Under the pieces are notes generated by a model, which saw only the letters and a program-made list of their open reading frames with translations, searched no databases and was not told where the DNA came from. A stretch of DNA of 64,000 nucleotides from NCBI RefSeq assembly GCF_001592945.1, contig NZ_LRPB01000012.1, positions 62,001 to 126,000 of the forward strand, in the 5' to 3' direction. This DNA is from Roseivirga seohaensis (lineage in GTDB: Bacteria > Bacteroidota > Bacteroidia > Cytophagales > Cyclobacteriaceae). The stretch's first letter is position 1; each line of letters opens with the position of its first letter. Both the position numbers and the translations under genes were made by a program. Shown here piece by piece: positions 26,779-36,076 of this stretch.

Positions 26779-28458
26779 TTAACTCAGTTTCTTATATTTA
26801 ATTCTGGTTGGTCCAGTATCTCCCAATCGTTTCTTACGGTTTTCTTCATATTCTGAATATCCACCTTCGAACCAATACACTTGAGAGTTACCTTCGAAAG
26901 CTAGAATGTGCGTACAGATTCTATCTAAGAACCACCTATCGTGAGAGATAATTACAGCGCAACCACCAAAGTTATCCAAACCTTCTTCCAATGCTCTTAG
27001 TGTATTTACATCAAGGTCGTTGGTAGGTTCATCGAGTAATAAGAGGTTAGCGCCTTGCTTAAGGGTTAGTGCCAAGTGCACTCGGTTTCTCTCTCCACCA
27101 GAAAGCTGGCCCACCTTTTTGTTTTGGTCTGTTCCGTTAAAATTGAATTTACTTACGTAGGCCCTAGAGTTCATTTCTTTTCCTCCGAGCGTAATCAATT
27201 CATTTCCTCCAGTAATTACTTCCCAAACCGATTTGTTAGGGTCAAGATTGTCGTGCTCTTGGTCAACATAGGCGATGTCTACCGTTGGTCCAACAATAAA
27301 TTCCCCTTGGTCTGGCGTTTCTTTTCCAGTAATCATGTTGAATAGGGTGGTTTTACCAGCACCATTTGGTCCTATAATTCCAACAATACCGCCTTGAGGA
27401 AGTGAGAATTCCAGGTTCTCATATAGAAGCTTATCTCCGAAAGCCTTGGCTACATTATGTGCTTCAATCACTTTCGATCCTAACCTTTCTCCTGGCGGAA
27501 TGTAAAGCTCCAACTTAGCTTCTTTTTCCTTACCCTCCTGACCTAGTAGTTTGTCATAAGCGCTCAAACGTGCCTTGGCTTTGGCCTGTCTTCCTTTAGG
27601 CGACATTCTTACCCACTCCAACTCGCGCTGTAAGGTTTTCTGTCTTTTCGATTCAGTTTTTTCTTCACCAGCTAAACGGGTTTGTTTTTGGTCTAGCCAC
27701 GAAGAATAATTTCCTTTCCATGGAATGCCTTCGCCTCGGTCGAGTTCAAGAATCCATCCGGCTACGTTATCAAGGAAATAACGGTCGTGAGTAACGGCAA
27801 TTACGGTTCCTTTATAGCGCTGTAAATATTGCTCAAGCCAATGCACAGATTCAGCATCCAAATGGTTGGTAGGCTCATCGAGTAATAATACATCAGGTTC
27901 TTGAATCAATAAGCGGCACAAGGCAACTCTTCTTTTTTCTCCCCCAGAAAGGTTTTTAATTGAAGCATCTGATGGAGGTGTTCTTAATGCATCCATTGCT
28001 CTTTCAAGTCTGCTGTCTAAATCCCAAGCGTTGATGTGATCTAGTTTCTCCTGAACTTTTCCTTGCTCTTCAATCAGCTTGTTCATTTTATCTGGATCAT
28101 CGAGAATTTCAGGGTCAGCGAATTTGGCGTTGATCTCTTCAAACTTGTTCAGTAAATCAACAGTTTCTTTAGCGCCTTCTTCAACTACCTGCTTTACCGT
28201 TTTGTTGGGGTCGAGCTGAGGCTCTTGCTCTAGCATTCCCACACTATAACCTGGTGAGAAAACCACTTCGCCTTGGTATTCTGTGTCTACACCAGCAATA
28301 ATGCGAAGTAGAGAGGATTTACCCGAACCGTTGAGTCCGAGCACACCAATCTTTGCTCCGTAGAAAAACGAGAGGTAGATATTTTTTAAGACTTGCTTTT
28401 GTGGGGGGTAAATCTTGTTGACCCCAGCCATTGAAAAAATAATTTTTTCGTCACTCAT
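26779..28458 (-). CDS. ettA: energy-dependent translational throttle protein EttA (ABC-F ATPase)
   Basis: 559 residues from the ATG MSDEK at 28458 (the open frame starts 9 codons further upstream). Two ABC domains: GLNGSGKSS and LSGGEKRRVALCR in the first, GPNGAGKTT and LSGGERNRVHLAL in the second, with catalytic DEPTNHLD and DEPTNDLD. The inter-domain linker with the PtIM helices (KTLQRELEWVRMSPKGRQ) is present. EttA senses ATP/ADP on the ribosomal E site. Divergent from the DUF349 gene. Confidence 0.95.
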   Translation of the reverse strand: MSDEKIIFSMAGVNKIYPPQKQVLKNIYLSFFYGAKIGVLGLNGSGKSSLLRIIAGVDTEYQGEVVFSPGYSVGMLEQEPQLDPNKTVKQVVEEGAKETVDLLNKFEEINAKFADPEILDDPDKMNKLIEEQGKVQEKLDHINAWDLDSRLERAMDALRTPPSDASIKNLSGGEKRRVALCRLLIQEPDVLLLDEPTNHLDAESVHWLEQYLQRYKGTVIAVTHDRYFLDNVAGWILELDRGEGIPWKGNYSSWLDQKQTRLAGEEKTESKRQKTLQRELEWVRMSPKGRQAKAKARLSAYDKLLGQEGKEKEAKLELYIPPGERLGSKVIEAHNVAKAFGDKLLYENLEFSLPQGGIVGIIGPNGAGKTTLFNMITGKETPDQGEFIVGPTVDIAYVDQEHDNLDPNKSVWEVITGGNELITLGGKEMNSRAYVSKFNFNGTDQNKKVGQLSGGERNRVHLALTLKQGANLLLLDEPTNDLDVNTLRALEEGLDNFGGCAVIISHDRWFLDRICTHILAFEGNSQVYWFEGGYSEYEENRKKRLGDTGPTRIKYKKLS

Positions 28459-28562
28459 AGTCTGTATCGTTCTATTTTGGAGCAAATATGCTAAAAATTC
28501 TGCTTGGGAATTTCTCTCTTGGGTTATTTAGCTAATTTCGGGCAAAATTCAATCTTAGCGTT

Positions 28563-29801
28563 TTGGAAGAAAAAGAATACGGGTTTATCAAAGAAGGCAA
28601 GGTTTTCAGAAAAGCATTTCTCGATTATACAGATAAAGTGATTGGGGAAGTGAAAGAAACCGAAGAGGCCGCTATGCTTTATTATACGGAGCGATTTGCT
28701 TTAGCGCAGGCCAAAGTTAATGAGGTAGAGGGAAAAATTAATTCAACCGAAAACAAGGGTTCCTACCTAATGAAGGTACTTCACCTTAAAGAAACCTTGC
28801 ATGACTTTGATGCCATTGGCGACTTTGAATCCCTTTATCAAAAATTGAATTTGTTGGAAGAGCAGCTAAATAGCTTTATTCAGCAAAACCGATTAAAGAA
28901 TCTGGAAATAAAAACGGCACTGTTGGCTGAACTGGAAGAAGCAGTAAAAAGCAGCGAATGGAAATCGGCAACAGCGGAAGTAAAAGAGGTACAGCGCAGA
29001 TGGATAAAAACTGGCGCAGTTGACGATGCTGAGAAGGAAAGAATAGAAGGGACATTTAAGGCATTACTTGATGGTTTTTTTGAGAGAAGGACTGCTTTTT
29101 ATGCCGACCTCGAAAAAATGATGAAAGAAAAAGAAGCCAATTATCAGGATTTCTTAGAAGAAGCAAAAAAGATAAAAGAGATTGAAAGCTATTCTGTTTT
29201 GGTTGAAAAAATCAGAACGCTTAAAGAAGAATGGAAAGACTTAGGTAGAATCAAAGCTGATGTCCGCACCGATTTTTGGAATCAATTTCAAACGATAATC
29301 AAGGGAGCTTTAGCAAAAGCTAAAAAGGAGGGGAAGGCAAAAGGGAACACAGGCAATAAAAAAGAGAATCTAGAGAGTCGTTCTGCATTTTTGAAAGAGT
29401 TGGCTGTTTTGAATGAGAGTATTAGCCCAAAAGCCAATGTTAAATCACTTCGAGAGCAATGGAAAAGCTTTGGGCCAGTTGGAAAGGTAGAAATGGAAAA
29501 ACTTCAGGCTGAGTTTCTGTTTTTGACAGACCAAATTGCTGAAAAGCAGTTCATAGAAAGCTTACTTCATAAGAAAATTAAGGGTAAGCAAAACGAAGCT
29601 GATAAAGAAAGACTTAGGCTAAAAATCATTTACGATTTACTCAACCGAGATAAAAATGAACTTTCCACATTTCAAGAGAATTTGGATAAGTTCAACACGA
29701 GTTCGGGGCTTGATAGGCTGATTGGCGGCAAGCTTGAACTCCAAGAAAGAAAGGTGAAAGTAAAAGAAGAGATTTTACGACAGGTTAAAGCTGGCGCATA
29801 G
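28563..29801 (+). CDS. DUF349 repeat protein
   Basis: 412 residues, entirely alpha-helical and charged, with several DUF349 repeats (for example LKEEWKDLGRIKADVRTDFW and LREQWKSFGPVGKVEMEKL). The start is a TTG at 28563; an in-frame stop lies 10 codons upstream and there is no ATG in between. No signal peptide. DUF349 proteins are widespread in Bacteroidota and their function is unknown. Confidence 0.85.
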   Translation: MEEKEYGFIKEGKVFRKAFLDYTDKVIGEVKETEEAAMLYYTERFALAQAKVNEVEGKINSTENKGSYLMKVLHLKETLHDFDAIGDFESLYQKLNLLEEQLNSFIQQNRLKNLEIKTALLAELEEAVKSSEWKSATAEVKEVQRRWIKTGAVDDAEKERIEGTFKALLDGFFERRTAFYADLEKMMKEKEANYQDFLEEAKKIKEIESYSVLVEKIRTLKEEWKDLGRIKADVRTDFWNQFQTIIKGALAKAKKEGKAKGNTGNKKENLESRSAFLKELAVLNESISPKANVKSLREQWKSFGPVGKVEMEKLQAEFLFLTDQIAEKQFIESLLHKKIKGKQNEADKERLRLKIIYDLLNRDKNELSTFQENLDKFNTSSGLDRLIGGKLELQERKVKVKEEILRQVKAGA

Positions 29802-29871
29802 CTTTAAAAGTCAGGAGGTTGCGATTCTGAAACGACCTTTTTGTTAATAATAAAATAATTAGGCACATAGG

Positions 29872-29902
29872 TTTGATTTTTAGAGTTTAATTCATTCTTT
29901 TG
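29872..29902 (+). promoter_or_regulatory. promoter for the DUF2795 gene
   Basis: TTTG (29872-29875), 19-base spacer, then TTCTTTTG (29895-29902), a 7-of-8 match to TAnnTTTG. It ends 24 bases upstream of the start codon. Confidence 0.55.
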
Positions 29903-29925
29903 CACGCCATTAAAAAAGATAAGAA

Positions 29926-30147
29926 ATGTATTGGACACTTGAACTAGCTTCTTACTTGGAAGACGCCCCTTGGCCTGCGACTAAAGATGAATTGATTGAC
30001 TTTTCAATCAGGTCTGGAGCCCCACTTGAGGTGGTTGAAAACCTCCAAGAATTAGAAGACGATGGTCAGCCTTATGAAAGTATCGAAGAGATATGGCCTG
30101 ACTATCCAACAAAAGACGATTTCTTTTTTAACGAAGATGAATATTGA
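29926..30147 (+). CDS. DUF2795 small acidic protein
   Basis: 73 residues, acidic: MYWTLELASYLEDAPWPATK then DELIDFSIRSGAPLEVVENL, then a disordered acidic tail. This matches the DUF2795 family, short proteins conserved across Bacteroidota and Actinobacteria with no known function. Flanked by a promoter and a strong terminator, so expressed as a single gene. Confidence 0.88.
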   Translation: MYWTLELASYLEDAPWPATKDELIDFSIRSGAPLEVVENLQELEDDGQPYESIEEIWPDYPTKDDFFFNEDEY

Positions 30148-30152
30148 AAATC

Positions 30153-30178
30153 AACCCCGGTAATTCGGGGTTTTTTTT
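30153..30178 (+). terminator. terminator of the DUF2795 gene
   Basis: AACCCCG and CGGGGTT pair around a 6-base loop and are followed by a run of T. Confidence 0.9.
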
Positions 30179-30273
30179 GCTTCATACTTTTTAGCCACTT
30201 GAAAAATTAGGTAGGCTTTTCCTTCTAGATGATAATCGCTGAGATTACGATTGATAATTCTTATATTTCTAGT

Positions 30274-30303
30274 CGGTCAGTAAAACCCACATGGGTTCGA
30301 CCG
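30274..30303. promoter_or_regulatory. inverted repeat in front of the GMC oxidoreductase gene
   Basis: Nested dyad: CGGTC, AACCC, loop ACAT, GGGTT, then GACCG, with small asymmetric gaps (AGTAA and C). It lies 30 bases before the start codon, so it could be an operator or a 5' UTR hairpin. Confidence 0.5.
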
Positions 30304-30332
30304 CACTATTTTTTGAAATAAAAAGAAATTGA

Positions 30333-32087
30333 ATGAATCTAAACCTAAAGTCTAAGGAACAACGAACTTATGATGCCATAGTGGTTGGGTCTGGTGTAAG
30401 TGGAGGTTGGGCTGCAAAAGAACTCAGTGAAAAAGGCCTTAAAACTGTTGTAATAGAACGTGGCCGAAAAATTGAACACATTAAGGACTATCACACTGCC
30501 AATATGGATACTTGGGATCTTCCCAACCGCGGTAGAACCAATCCAGAAATTATTGAGAAGGATTACCCTAAACAAGATAGGACAGGTTATACTACCAATG
30601 TAGCCCATCGTCATTTTTTTGTCAAAGATTCAGAACACCCATACCAAGAAGAAAACACGCGTTTCGACTGGATGAGAGGCTACCACTTGGGTGGGCGGTC
30701 TATTACTTGGGGGCGCCAAAGTTACCGCTTGAGCGATATAGATTTTGAAGCCAATATTAAAGATGGCTTTGGGGTAGATTGGCCAGTTCGGTACAAAGAC
30801 ATTAAGCCTTGGTATGATTATGTAGAACGTTATATTGGTGTGAGTGGTGAGAAACGTGGGTTTAAGCAATTGCCTGATGGAGAGTTTCTTCCCCCAATGG
30901 AAATGAACTGTGTGGAAAAAGATTTCCAGAAAGCGGTAGAAAGCAAATGGAACAACCGCTGGGTTACAGTAGGCCGAACAGCACATCTTACTGAAGCGCT
31001 AAACGTTAATCAGCCCGACCATAAGAACCCAGGAGCTAGGAGCCAATGTTTGATGCGAAACCGCTGTATGCGCGGTTGTCCGTATGGAGGTTATTTTTCT
31101 AGCCTTTCGTCTACTTTGCCTGCTGGTGTGGCTTCAGGAAACCTCACTGTAATTACCGATCAAATTGTGAGCGAGGTGATTTATGATGATAAAACCGGAA
31201 AAGCCACTGGAGTTAGGGTTATTGACCAAAACACTAAGGAGCAAACAGAATTTTATGCGAAAGTCATTTTTTTATGTGCTTCGGCCATTGCTTCGGCTGC
31301 TATTTTAATGCAATCTAAAAGTGAGCGTTTCCCGAACGGGCTGGGTAACGATAGTGGCGAATTAGGGCATAATATTATGGACCACCACCTTGGAGTTGGT
31401 GCAAGTGCAACGGTAGAAGGATACGAAGATAAATATTACAAAGGCAGAAGGCCGAATGGGCTTTATATTCCTCGGTTTAGAAATTTGGGAGGAAGTTCTG
31501 ATGTTAAAAACTTCGTTAGGGGCTATGGGTATCAAGGCAGTGCTTCTCGCCAAGGTTGGGGCAGAAACATTGCTGAAATGAACAATAAAAGAGTTGGAGG
31601 AGCAGTAAAAGATGCTTGGATGACGCCAGGAGGCTGGACGATTGGCTTTATGGGTTTTGGCGAAACGCTTCCGCAGCATAAAAACCATATGAGATTAGAT
31701 TATGAAAACCTCGATGCTTGGGGTTTACCACAAGTGATTTTTGATGCTGGTAATTTTCATGAAAACGAATACGAAATGCGAAAAGACATGGCGGCCTCAG
31801 GCGCTGAAATGTTAGAAGCAGCAGGCTTTAAAAATGTAAGCACCTATGACAACGGGCCAAATATGGGCTTGGGGATTCATGAAATGGGAACAGCAAGAAT
31901 GGGGCACGACCCTAAAACTTCGGTACTGAATAAGTGGAATCAGATTCATGCGTGTAAGAACGTTTTCGTAACGGATGGCTCTTTCATGACCTCATCGGCA
32001 TGTCATAATCCATCACTAGGCTATATGGCCTTTTCGGCTAGGGCTGCCAATTACGCTGCAGATCAAATTCAAAAAGGAAATTTATAA
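30333..32087 (+). CDS. GMC-family oxidoreductase (gluconate/glucoside dehydrogenase-like)
   Basis: 584 residues. FAD-binding Rossmann motif VVGSGVSGGWAAKELSEKGL (residues 17-36) followed by VVIERG. GMC signatures continue with GGRSITWGRQSYR and the C-terminal HEMGTARMGHDP and SACHNPSLGYMAF, where the catalytic His-Asn pair lies. No Tat or Sec signal is visible, so it is probably exported, if at all, with its partner. The downstream subunit-3-like gene starts 3 bases after the stop. The pair looks like a membrane-associated sugar or polyol dehydrogenase; no cytochrome subunit is present. Confidence 0.93.
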   Translation: MNLNLKSKEQRTYDAIVVGSGVSGGWAAKELSEKGLKTVVIERGRKIEHIKDYHTANMDTWDLPNRGRTNPEIIEKDYPKQDRTGYTTNVAHRHFFVKDSEHPYQEENTRFDWMRGYHLGGRSITWGRQSYRLSDIDFEANIKDGFGVDWPVRYKDIKPWYDYVERYIGVSGEKRGFKQLPDGEFLPPMEMNCVEKDFQKAVESKWNNRWVTVGRTAHLTEALNVNQPDHKNPGARSQCLMRNRCMRGCPYGGYFSSLSSTLPAGVASGNLTVITDQIVSEVIYDDKTGKATGVRVIDQNTKEQTEFYAKVIFLCASAIASAAILMQSKSERFPNGLGNDSGELGHNIMDHHLGVGASATVEGYEDKYYKGRRPNGLYIPRFRNLGGSSDVKNFVRGYGYQGSASRQGWGRNIAEMNNKRVGGAVKDAWMTPGGWTIGFMGFGETLPQHKNHMRLDYENLDAWGLPQVIFDAGNFHENEYEMRKDMAASGAEMLEAAGFKNVSTYDNGPNMGLGIHEMGTARMGHDPKTSVLNKWNQIHACKNVFVTDGSFMTSSACHNPSLGYMAFSARAANYAADQIQKGNL

Positions 32088-32090
32088 ACC

Positions 32091-32714
32091 ATGGAAAGAA
32101 GAGAAGCATTAAAAAACTTAGGATTCGGATCGATGGCTTTGTTTACCTCTACGGTTTTCTTTGGCGCATTGCAGGGTTGTTCTTCTGCCGTTGAGCTAGA
32201 TTGGAAACCGGTGTACCTAAGCCCCGAAGAGGCAAGCCAATTGGGGAAGATTTGTGAAGGAATTATGCCCAAAACGAGTACACCAGGAGCTATTGAAGCC
32301 GGAGTGCCAAGTCATTTGGATTCAGCTTTAGCCAATATTTACAGAAACCGTGAAGCGGAATATTTCAAGAGAGGACTCAATGTTTTTGTGGCTAATTTTA
32401 ACGCAAATCAGGAGGTGAGTTTTGTTAAGGCAACCACCGAACAAATGACGGAGGCTATTAATAGCTACTTTGACAAGTATGAGGCTGACAAGGATATTCT
32501 GAGAAACTACCGCGCTGAATTCAGAAAGGAAGGAGAGAAAGACGATGTTTTTGTTGAAACCTATTTTGTGACCAACGTGGTAGATTCTACTATTTGGAGT
32601 TATTTTTCTTCAGAATTAGTAGGGAAAGAAGTGATGGCATATGACCCTATTCCTGGTAAATATGAAGGCTGTATTCCTTACGAACCCGGTCAAAAGGCTT
32701 GGTCGAATGTTTAA
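32091..32714 (+). CDS. gluconate 2-dehydrogenase subunit 3 family protein
   Basis: 207 residues. The N-terminus MERREALKNLGFGSMALF resembles a Tat signal (double Arg), followed by a hydrophobic stretch and a possible lipobox (LQGC). The mature part is the helical small subunit known as gluconate 2-dehydrogenase subunit 3. It likely chaperones the GMC subunit to the periplasm. Ends in a hairpin terminator. Confidence 0.9.
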   Translation: MERREALKNLGFGSMALFTSTVFFGALQGCSSAVELDWKPVYLSPEEASQLGKICEGIMPKTSTPGAIEAGVPSHLDSALANIYRNREAEYFKRGLNVFVANFNANQEVSFVKATTEQMTEAINSYFDKYEADKDILRNYRAEFRKEGEKDDVFVETYFVTNVVDSTIWSYFSSELVGKEVMAYDPIPGKYEGCIPYEPGQKAWSNV

Positions 32715-32720
32715 GAGTTT

Positions 32721-32749
32721 AATTCCGCTCTTTTAGGGCGGAATTTTTT
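32721..32749 (+). terminator. terminator after the GMC operon
   Basis: AATTCCGC and GCGGAATT pair around a 9-base loop and are followed by TTTT. It sits between convergent genes. Confidence 0.85.
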
Positions 32750-32755
32750 ATTCAA

Positions 32756-33403
32756 TTAAAGCTCAATCACCTCGTTTTGAATCGCCCATTTTACAAGGCC
32801 GACTGAGTTTTTAAGCTCTAACTTCAGCATAATATTTCCTCGGTGACTTTCTACGGTGTGGGTGCTGATGGATAGTTCGTCTGCAATTTCTGCAGTGGTT
32901 TTTTCTTGGCAGATCAGTTGAATAATCTGGATTTCACGCTTAGTGAGTAAGTCTTTTTTTGAAAAACTGCTCGATGATTTTTTATTATCCGCATCAAAAA
33001 AGGTAGACATCAACATAGGATCGAAGAAATTTCTTCCCTGCATTACTTCCGATATAGCTGTTAGAATATTGGCTTTACTCGAATTTTTGAGTAGAAAACC
33101 AAAGGCTCCGTTTTTGATCATTCGCTTGGCCAGCCTAGGGTTGTCGTGCATGCTCAAGGCAATTACCCTAATGTTTGGGTAGTTTTTGCTCAGGTATGCC
33201 GTGCATTCCAAACCGTCCATTTCAGGCATGTTGATGTCCATCAATATTAAATCAACAGGCTGAGATTCTACTTTAGAAATCACTTCTTTTCCGTTCGATG
33301 CCCCTCCTATAAATTCAAGGTGTTCGGTAGTGCTAATGATGGCCTCTAAGCCATCAATAATTACTTGATGATCGTCTGCTACTAAGATTTTAATTTTATC
33401 CAT
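32756..33403 (-). CDS. NarL/FixJ-family response regulator
   Basis: 215 residues. Receiver domain with VADDHQVI (acidic pocket) and phosphoacceptor Asp56 in LILMDINMPEMDG, then a LuxR-type HTH (KREIQIIQLICQEKTTAEIA, SISTHTVESHRGNIM). Its start overlaps the end of the histidine kinase gene by 8 bases, so the pair is translated together. The target genes are unknown. Confidence 0.94.
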   Translation of the reverse strand: MDKIKILVADDHQVIIDGLEAIISTTEHLEFIGGASNGKEVISKVESQPVDLILMDINMPEMDGLECTAYLSKNYPNIRVIALSMHDNPRLAKRMIKNGAFGFLLKNSSKANILTAISEVMQGRNFFDPMLMSTFFDADNKKSSSSFSKKDLLTKREIQIIQLICQEKTTAEIADELSISTHTVESHRGNIMLKLELKNSVGLVKWAIQNEVIEL

Positions 33404-35153
33404 GTTGTAACGGAATATTTATTTTGAAGCTTACCCCATTTCCTTCTGTACTATCAAATGTGAGCTTCCCTTTCAAAATGTCAATTCGAGAAGCGATGCT
33501 CTTGAGTCCAAGTCCATTCTTAATTTTGGTTTTGTCAAAGCCAACTCCATTGTCTTGGTACTCAATAATATATTCATCTTTGATTTTTTTCATTTCAATT
33601 TGAATGCTAGAAGCTTGTGCGTACTTAAGAGTGTTGTTTACTAGCTCTTGAATTACTCGATAAATGAGTACTTCACTAGACTCTTCGAAATCGCCTACTT
33701 CATAACTTAACTTTTCTTGAATTTCAATTTGAGATGAAGCCGTTACATTGTCAAAAAGATCGAGCATGGCTTCTTCTAAGCCTAATTTGCTTAAGCTGGC
33801 AGGAACCATATTGTGCGAAATTCTGCGTACTTCCGAACAGGCATTATCAATTTGACCTAGTGAATTTTGAAATGCATTTTTGTCTTCTACATTATCTTCA
33901 AAGTTACTCAAACGCATTTTTATACTTGTAAGCAGAACACCGATTCCATCATGTAAATCTTTGGCCACACGCTTTCTTTCATTTTCTTCACCCAAAACCA
34001 TTGCTCTTAAGTTTTCTAACTTTTTGCGTTGAATTGTTCTTGAAAAAAGGAGGTAACTAATAATCAGAAGCATGATTAAAGCGATGGTAATTCCTCCAAA
34101 AATTTTAGCCCTTTGTGTTGCCCAAATGGCTGTTTCTTCTGCTTCATCCAGCTGTTTATCGGTTCTGTAATCTTCAGTGATTTTGGCTACTGATTCTGTT
34201 CTTTGTTTTGCTAAAAAACCTACTACGGTGTCGTACCGTAATTTTTGATACGCCAAGGCATTTTTATAATCTTCCAGCCCTTCGTATGCTTTAGAAAGCT
34301 GTGAGTAGGCGGCCATGTATTTCTGCCAATCTCCGTTTGAAGCTAACAGCTTAATGTTATTTTCCAATAAAGGAATGGCTTCAGAAAATCGTTGCTCATT
34401 AATCATGGCTTGAGCAATGGAGTTTGCCGTGTTGATTTGAGAAACTACCTGATTGGTTTGGTCATAAATGGTTTTGGCCTTAAGAAGAAAATATATGGAG
34501 CTATCATTTTGCTTCAATATGTTATAGGCCGTGCCCATCATATAGTTTAGGTTTGCCTGAAAATTGATATCGCTTTTCTGGTTTAATAGCGCGAAACTCT
34601 TTCTGTAATTATCGACTGCTTCTCTGCTTTTTCCGGTTCTGAATAAGAAGTTTCCCAAAGAGTAGTGAGATTTATAAAGTTCAGAGGCTAGTCTGTTTTC
34701 TTCCCTAATTTTTTTAGCCCGATTGATAAAATCGAGTGATTGGTCGTTTTCTCTAAGCGTTAGGTAAACTCCACCAATATTGTCTAAAATATCGGCCTCT
34801 AACCTTATATGTTCCGGTTTTCCTTCTAGTATTCTCAATAAGCCAGTATAAATCAAAACAGCACTGTCATACTGGCTAGTAACCGTAAAAAATCTGCCTT
34901 TTACTTTTTCGAAATGAATTCTGTCTACTTCAGAAAGCGATGTTTTATCTACCTGTTGTAGAAAGTAAAGTGCAGAATCGGTATTGGTTAGTGTAAATAT
35001 TTCAGCCAATTCAATGGCTGTACTCGGCTGCTTATTTTGGGTATAATTTTCCTTTAGGCTGTCGGTTTTTTGCGATTGGCCAAAAGAAAGGAAGGGTGTA
35101 ATCACCATTAAAGCGATTACACCTATGAATATCCTATTTACAAATCTAGACAT
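33396..35153 (-). CDS. TPR-containing histidine kinase (HisKA_3 type)
   Basis: 585 residues. Signal peptide (about 1-25), periplasmic tetratricopeptide-like repeats to about 310, a single membrane helix (349-371), then a HisKA_3 domain with His401 in KDLHDGIG and an HATPase_c domain (NNTLKYAQA, ENGVGF-type EYQDNGVGFD, GLGLKSIASRI). The TPR part presumably senses an unknown envelope signal. Start overlaps the preceding stop as TAATG. Confidence 0.93.
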   Translation of the reverse strand: MSRFVNRIFIGVIALMVITPFLSFGQSQKTDSLKENYTQNKQPSTAIELAEIFTLTNTDSALYFLQQVDKTSLSEVDRIHFEKVKGRFFTVTSQYDSAVLIYTGLLRILEGKPEHIRLEADILDNIGGVYLTLRENDQSLDFINRAKKIREENRLASELYKSHYSLGNFLFRTGKSREAVDNYRKSFALLNQKSDINFQANLNYMMGTAYNILKQNDSSIYFLLKAKTIYDQTNQVVSQINTANSIAQAMINEQRFSEAIPLLENNIKLLASNGDWQKYMAAYSQLSKAYEGLEDYKNALAYQKLRYDTVVGFLAKQRTESVAKITEDYRTDKQLDEAEETAIWATQRAKIFGGITIALIMLLIISYLLFSRTIQRKKLENLRAMVLGEENERKRVAKDLHDGIGVLLTSIKMRLSNFEDNVEDKNAFQNSLGQIDNACSEVRRISHNMVPASLSKLGLEEAMLDLFDNVTASSQIEIQEKLSYEVGDFEESSEVLIYRVIQELVNNTLKYAQASSIQIEMKKIKDEYIIEYQDNGVGFDKTKIKNGLGLKSIASRIDILKGKLTFDSTEGNGVSFKINIPLQHG

Positions 35154-35644
35154 TAGGCTGTTGGTGGAGGGGGAATGTTAACATCGCACTCTTCTGTAAA
35201 GAATTCAGGCGTAAATGCCATTGAAACACCATTAGCCAAAGGTAATCGGTTATCTCTATTGGCTAAGTTGTATTTTACTTTATCCGATTCGCTAATGTTC
35301 ATCTTAAACTTAAGGGTTTCACGCCCAAGCTTTACGTTGAAGTAATAGGTTGTTCTGATTACGGAATAACCTACTTCTTCCTTAAAATTTGATTTGAAAG
35401 TTAGAGTAGAATTAGGTGGCATTTCATCAAAAACATGTCCATTCTCATAGCCATCTTGACTAAATACATCTAGATTTTTGAAGATGTATAAAAAGTGCAT
35501 TGGAACATAAACTTCACCACCAATTACAGGTCTGTTTGGGGCGAAAATAATAAAAGGCATATGGGTGATAACATCTTTGGGCAAATCCTTGAATGTTTCC
35601 ATTTCGTAGCCCATTGGAATTTTAGGTATTTTCTCAGCTTTCAT
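35153..35644 (-). CDS. hypothetical protein in the kinase/regulator operon
   Basis: 163 residues with no signal peptide and no known motif. The sequence is a mix of beta-strand-like segments (YYFNVKLGRETLKFKMNIS) and ends in a proline run (NIPPPPTA). Its stop overlaps the kinase start as TAATG, so it is translationally coupled and likely functionally linked to the two-component system. It may be a ligand or regulator of the kinase, but this is a guess. Confidence 0.7.
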   Translation of the reverse strand: MKAEKIPKIPMGYEMETFKDLPKDVITHMPFIIFAPNRPVIGGEVYVPMHFLYIFKNLDVFSQDGYENGHVFDEMPPNSTLTFKSNFKEEVGYSVIRTTYYFNVKLGRETLKFKMNISESDKVKYNLANRDNRLPLANGVSMAFTPEFFTEECDVNIPPPPTA

Positions 35645-35853
35645 GTTGTATGGTTTTGGTTGATTTTCAGTGTTTTAGAGAGTTGTTTTGCCAGAAAATA
35701 TGCCAGTATGCTTGGTATACTCACCGACTAAAAACATTCTTGAACCCAATATAAACTTCGTCTAGCGGAAAACCACTAGTTTTTTTTTCAGTCTAAAACC
35801 TTGATAGAACCGGGCGGTGGTTTGATGTACTTTGAAATACTAAATCAGAGACC

Positions 35854-36069
35854 ATGCACCACCTAGAACTACGATTGGATTTCACGGCCAGGGAATTCGA
35901 GATTATTAACCTTTTGGCTGAGGGAAATAGCGCTAAAGAAATTGCTGATGAATTATTTGTGTCGGTTGATACCGTTAAAACTCACAGGAAAAATATTCTG
36001 AGGAAATCGGAAGCAAGAAACACCACCGATTTGGTAGTGAGGTGTATTAGAAGGGGAATTATACGATAA
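35854..36069 (+). CDS. free-standing LuxR-type DNA-binding domain
   Basis: 71 residues that are almost only a GerE/LuxR HTH (TAREFEIINLLAEGNSAKEI, ELFVSVDTVKTHRKNILRKS). There is no receiver, ligand or sensor domain. Upstream, TTG about 30 bases before TGTACTTTG suggests a promoter. It faces away from the kinase operon and is followed 7 bases later by a membrane micro-protein. Confidence 0.85.
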   Translation: MHHLELRLDFTAREFEIINLLAEGNSAKEIADELFVSVDTVKTHRKNILRKSEARNTTDLVVRCIRRGIIR

Positions 36070-36076
36070 TAATATT

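Noticed and set aside
35705-35721. AGTAT/ATACT dyad upstream of the kinase operon
   Set aside because: Five-base arms in AT-rich DNA are expected by chance.
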